Of a stretch of 64,000 bases of DNA, positions 62,045-64,000 are shown piece after piece; within the stretch, counting starts at the first letter, position 1; every line of letters starts with the position of its first letter. The stretch is from Serinus canaria. Taxonomy: Eukaryota > Chordata > Aves > Passeriformes > Fringillidae. Location of the stretch: the NCBI RefSeq assembly GCF_022539315.1, contig NC_066337.1, forward strand, positions 806,001-870,000, in the 5' to 3' direction. The notes beneath the pieces were generated by a model. It was given only the letters and a program-made list of their open reading frames with translations. It was not told the origin of the DNA and ran no database searches. Made by a program: the position numbers and the translations under genes.

Positions 62045-62195
62045 TTGGGTTAAATCTGAGCTCAAGCTCTGGGTGCCCAAGACATCCAGAGTGCAAACTC
62101 AGGGTTTGAGGCCAGAGCTGGGTTTGTGTTAAATTTGAGCTCAGGCTCTGGGTGCCCAAGACATTCAGAACAGAAACTTAGGGTTTGAGCCCAGA
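62045..62195 (+). repeat. Tandem duplication, two units of about 82 bp
   Basis: The unit contains TAAATCTGAGCTCAAGCTCT, GGGTGCCCAAGACATCCAGA and GGGTTTGAG. The two copies differ at several places. Confidence 0.8.
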
Positions 62196-63317
62196 GCAGG
62201 TTACTTGGGCTGGGTCAGGGCCTGCATCCCACAGAGCCCAGAGAAAAGAGGAGAGGGGGTAGGTGGTCCAGGACTCACAGGAGCCTGTTTGTTCCCCAAG
62301 GAGCATATGCATGCTCCTGATCCAGCACTGGGAGTCTGATCTCTACCTCTGCAGCAGACAAATGGCTCTGACTGGGATGGACAGGTCCTGACAGAGAGAT
62401 TCCCAAAGAGCCTGAATTCACACAAATCATACTCCCATTTACAGGTGCTGGGAGCCGCAGTGCCATAAATGCCTCTCAAATATCAGGTTTAAATCTTGTG
62501 ACTGGCCCAGGTTTGGATTTCCCTGCCCCTGGGCAAACTCGGGTGCCCCTGTTCAGCACTGCAGCCTCTGCTGGCTCCTGACCCACACCCCAGCTGCTCT
62601 GCTGAGCCTGGCAGTGGAGCTGAGGGCTGCCACCCTGCTGGGATGGCAGAATCCATGTTTTCCTTGTGCACTGAGCCCAGCCCCTGCGGCTCCAGTGAGG
62701 GGATTGTTTCTGCCTACGCCTATAGCAAAAGCAGAGATTTTGTGAACAAGCCTGCCCATGGCATTCCAAGGAAAACAGCTCGGCAGGATTACACTGCGAT
62801 ATTTTCTTTGTCAATCTCCATCGAGATATTTGAACAGGAAAACCCAGTTTACACTGGTGGAAATTCCCAGGGGCTTTTGATTTCTTTACAAAGGAACACC
62901 AATGTTTTAACTTTGGTGCAAGAGGAAAGTCCTGGAAGGATTCAGGGATTGCCATCACACTTACCTCTTGGACAAAAAGGCTGAATCCAATCCTGTCATC
63001 TGGGCTGGAGCCCAAAGTTAACACTGCCATACAAAAAGGTGTTGACAAGGTGCTGTTCCATCTCCTGATATCAAACATGGAAGAGCAAAGACCACCCCAC
63101 CACCAGGTCCAGGGAGCTGCAGCAGGGAAAGAGCCTCTGCTGTATAAACGTAGTGAAGCTTTTGCTGAGGATAAACATTCCCACTAAATAAACACATCCA
63201 AGGCCTTCTCTGGTGTTACACCTACAAGAACCAGGCTTGAATCAGCAAGAATCTACAAGAACCAGGCAGTGAATATTGGCTGCTGGCTCACCCAACAGCA
63301 GATGTGAGAGTAAAAAT

Positions 63318-63400
63318 GAAAAAAGGGCTCTTTCACAGCTGTATGAATATCCCCATGCCTCAGTTTCCCTGTCTGTGTGATGCTGCCCCCCAGAGAGCTC
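63318..63400 (-). repeat. MIR/L3-like ancient repeat tail
   Basis: The + strand block CATGCCTCAGTTTCCCTGTC, with a CTTTCACAGCTGTATGAATA stretch before it, resembles old amniote SINE/LINE sequence, where CCTCAGTTTCC is a hallmark. Similar CCTCAGTTT blocks occur at about 7822 and 21462. Weak evidence. Confidence 0.3.
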
Positions 63401-64000
63401 AGATTTTGTAAATCTCTTGTCCTTGGAGAAGGAGGCCACAGAACAGCCAAGTGTTATCCCAGGGGTAGGATTGATAGACAAAGCAAAACTGACTTTTTTC
63501 TGAGACTGAGCAAAAAACCCTCTTCAAAATTTCTTATCAGGGACCATTAACAGAAAGGCTGTTGGCTTTATCAGCGTGGTACTGAGAAGGGCTTTGGGCC
63601 TGGCTCAGATAAATGAGGTCCCTTGGCACCTCGAGAAGCCCCAGAATCATTGAATGGTCCAAGTCTGTACCCAGAGATAGTTTTCCATGCCTGGGAGATC
63701 CAGTGTCTGGTGCAGCAGGGTCTGTGGGTGAGGCCCTGGCAGGGATTTTGGATCTGCTGCAGAGAGGGCAGACAAGAGCTGCAGCAGAGGCCTCTGGTGA
63801 GTTTGGGAGGGGCTGGGAGGCAGGGCTGCCAGGAGGCAAATCCCAGCCCAGAGCCTGCTCAGCGCTGTGGCTTTGGCCAGGTCACTCAGCTCTGCATCCT
63901 TCTCCTTCTCTTTCACATTGTTCCCAAGGGCCAGTTTGGGGCTGATTCTGCAGGTTTCTGCCATCTCCAGGACGTCTGCTCAGACCTCATCAGATCCCCA

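Overview
This window is vertebrate nuclear DNA, most likely from a bird and probably a songbird. The evidence is two genes split by GT-AG introns, many 3' ends of chicken-repeat-1 (CR1) LINEs, short introns, and solo LTRs that look like songbird endogenous retroviruses. There are no bacterial, plasmid or CRISPR features. The species call is inference; the two gene identities are secure from their translations.

Two protein genes lie tail to tail. KCNJ1 (Kir1.1/ROMK potassium channel) is on the + strand, with its coding exon at 1582-2697. FLI1 (ETS-family transcription factor) is on the - strand. Its exons 2 to 9 can all be placed by splice sites and matching phases: 53284-53492, 42747-42901, 39268-39471, 32834-32899, 19588-19653, 18292-18339, 16598-16645 and 15077-15606. 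Joined with the six-codon first exon known in other vertebrates, which is not in this window, they would encode about 447 residues; human FLI1 has 452. A 2-kb 3'UTR follows, ending near 13065. The convergent arrangement matches the FLI1-KCNJ1 neighbourhood of human 11q24.

By region: 1-1562 is sequence upstream of the KCNJ1 core exon. 2760-13060 is intergenic and holds a MIR-like relic, CR1 tails, a GATA-type microsatellite and a GC-rich minisatellite. 13065-53492 is FLI1, and its introns carry minisatellites, CR1 copies and LTRs. 53493-64000 is part of FLI1 intron 1.

The most interesting signal is in FLI1 intron 2. A solo LTR (51231-51750) with TG...CA ends and a 7-bp flanking repeat lies next to an inverted, truncated copy of the same LTR family (about 52025-52399). 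By eye the second copy differs from the first mainly by G-to-A changes on the LTR sense strand, roughly 40 of them, often at GG or GA. That is the footprint expected of APOBEC-type DNA editing of a retroelement. A second retroviral remnant in intron 7 places a sense-strand AATAAA between the PNT-domain and ETS-domain exons.
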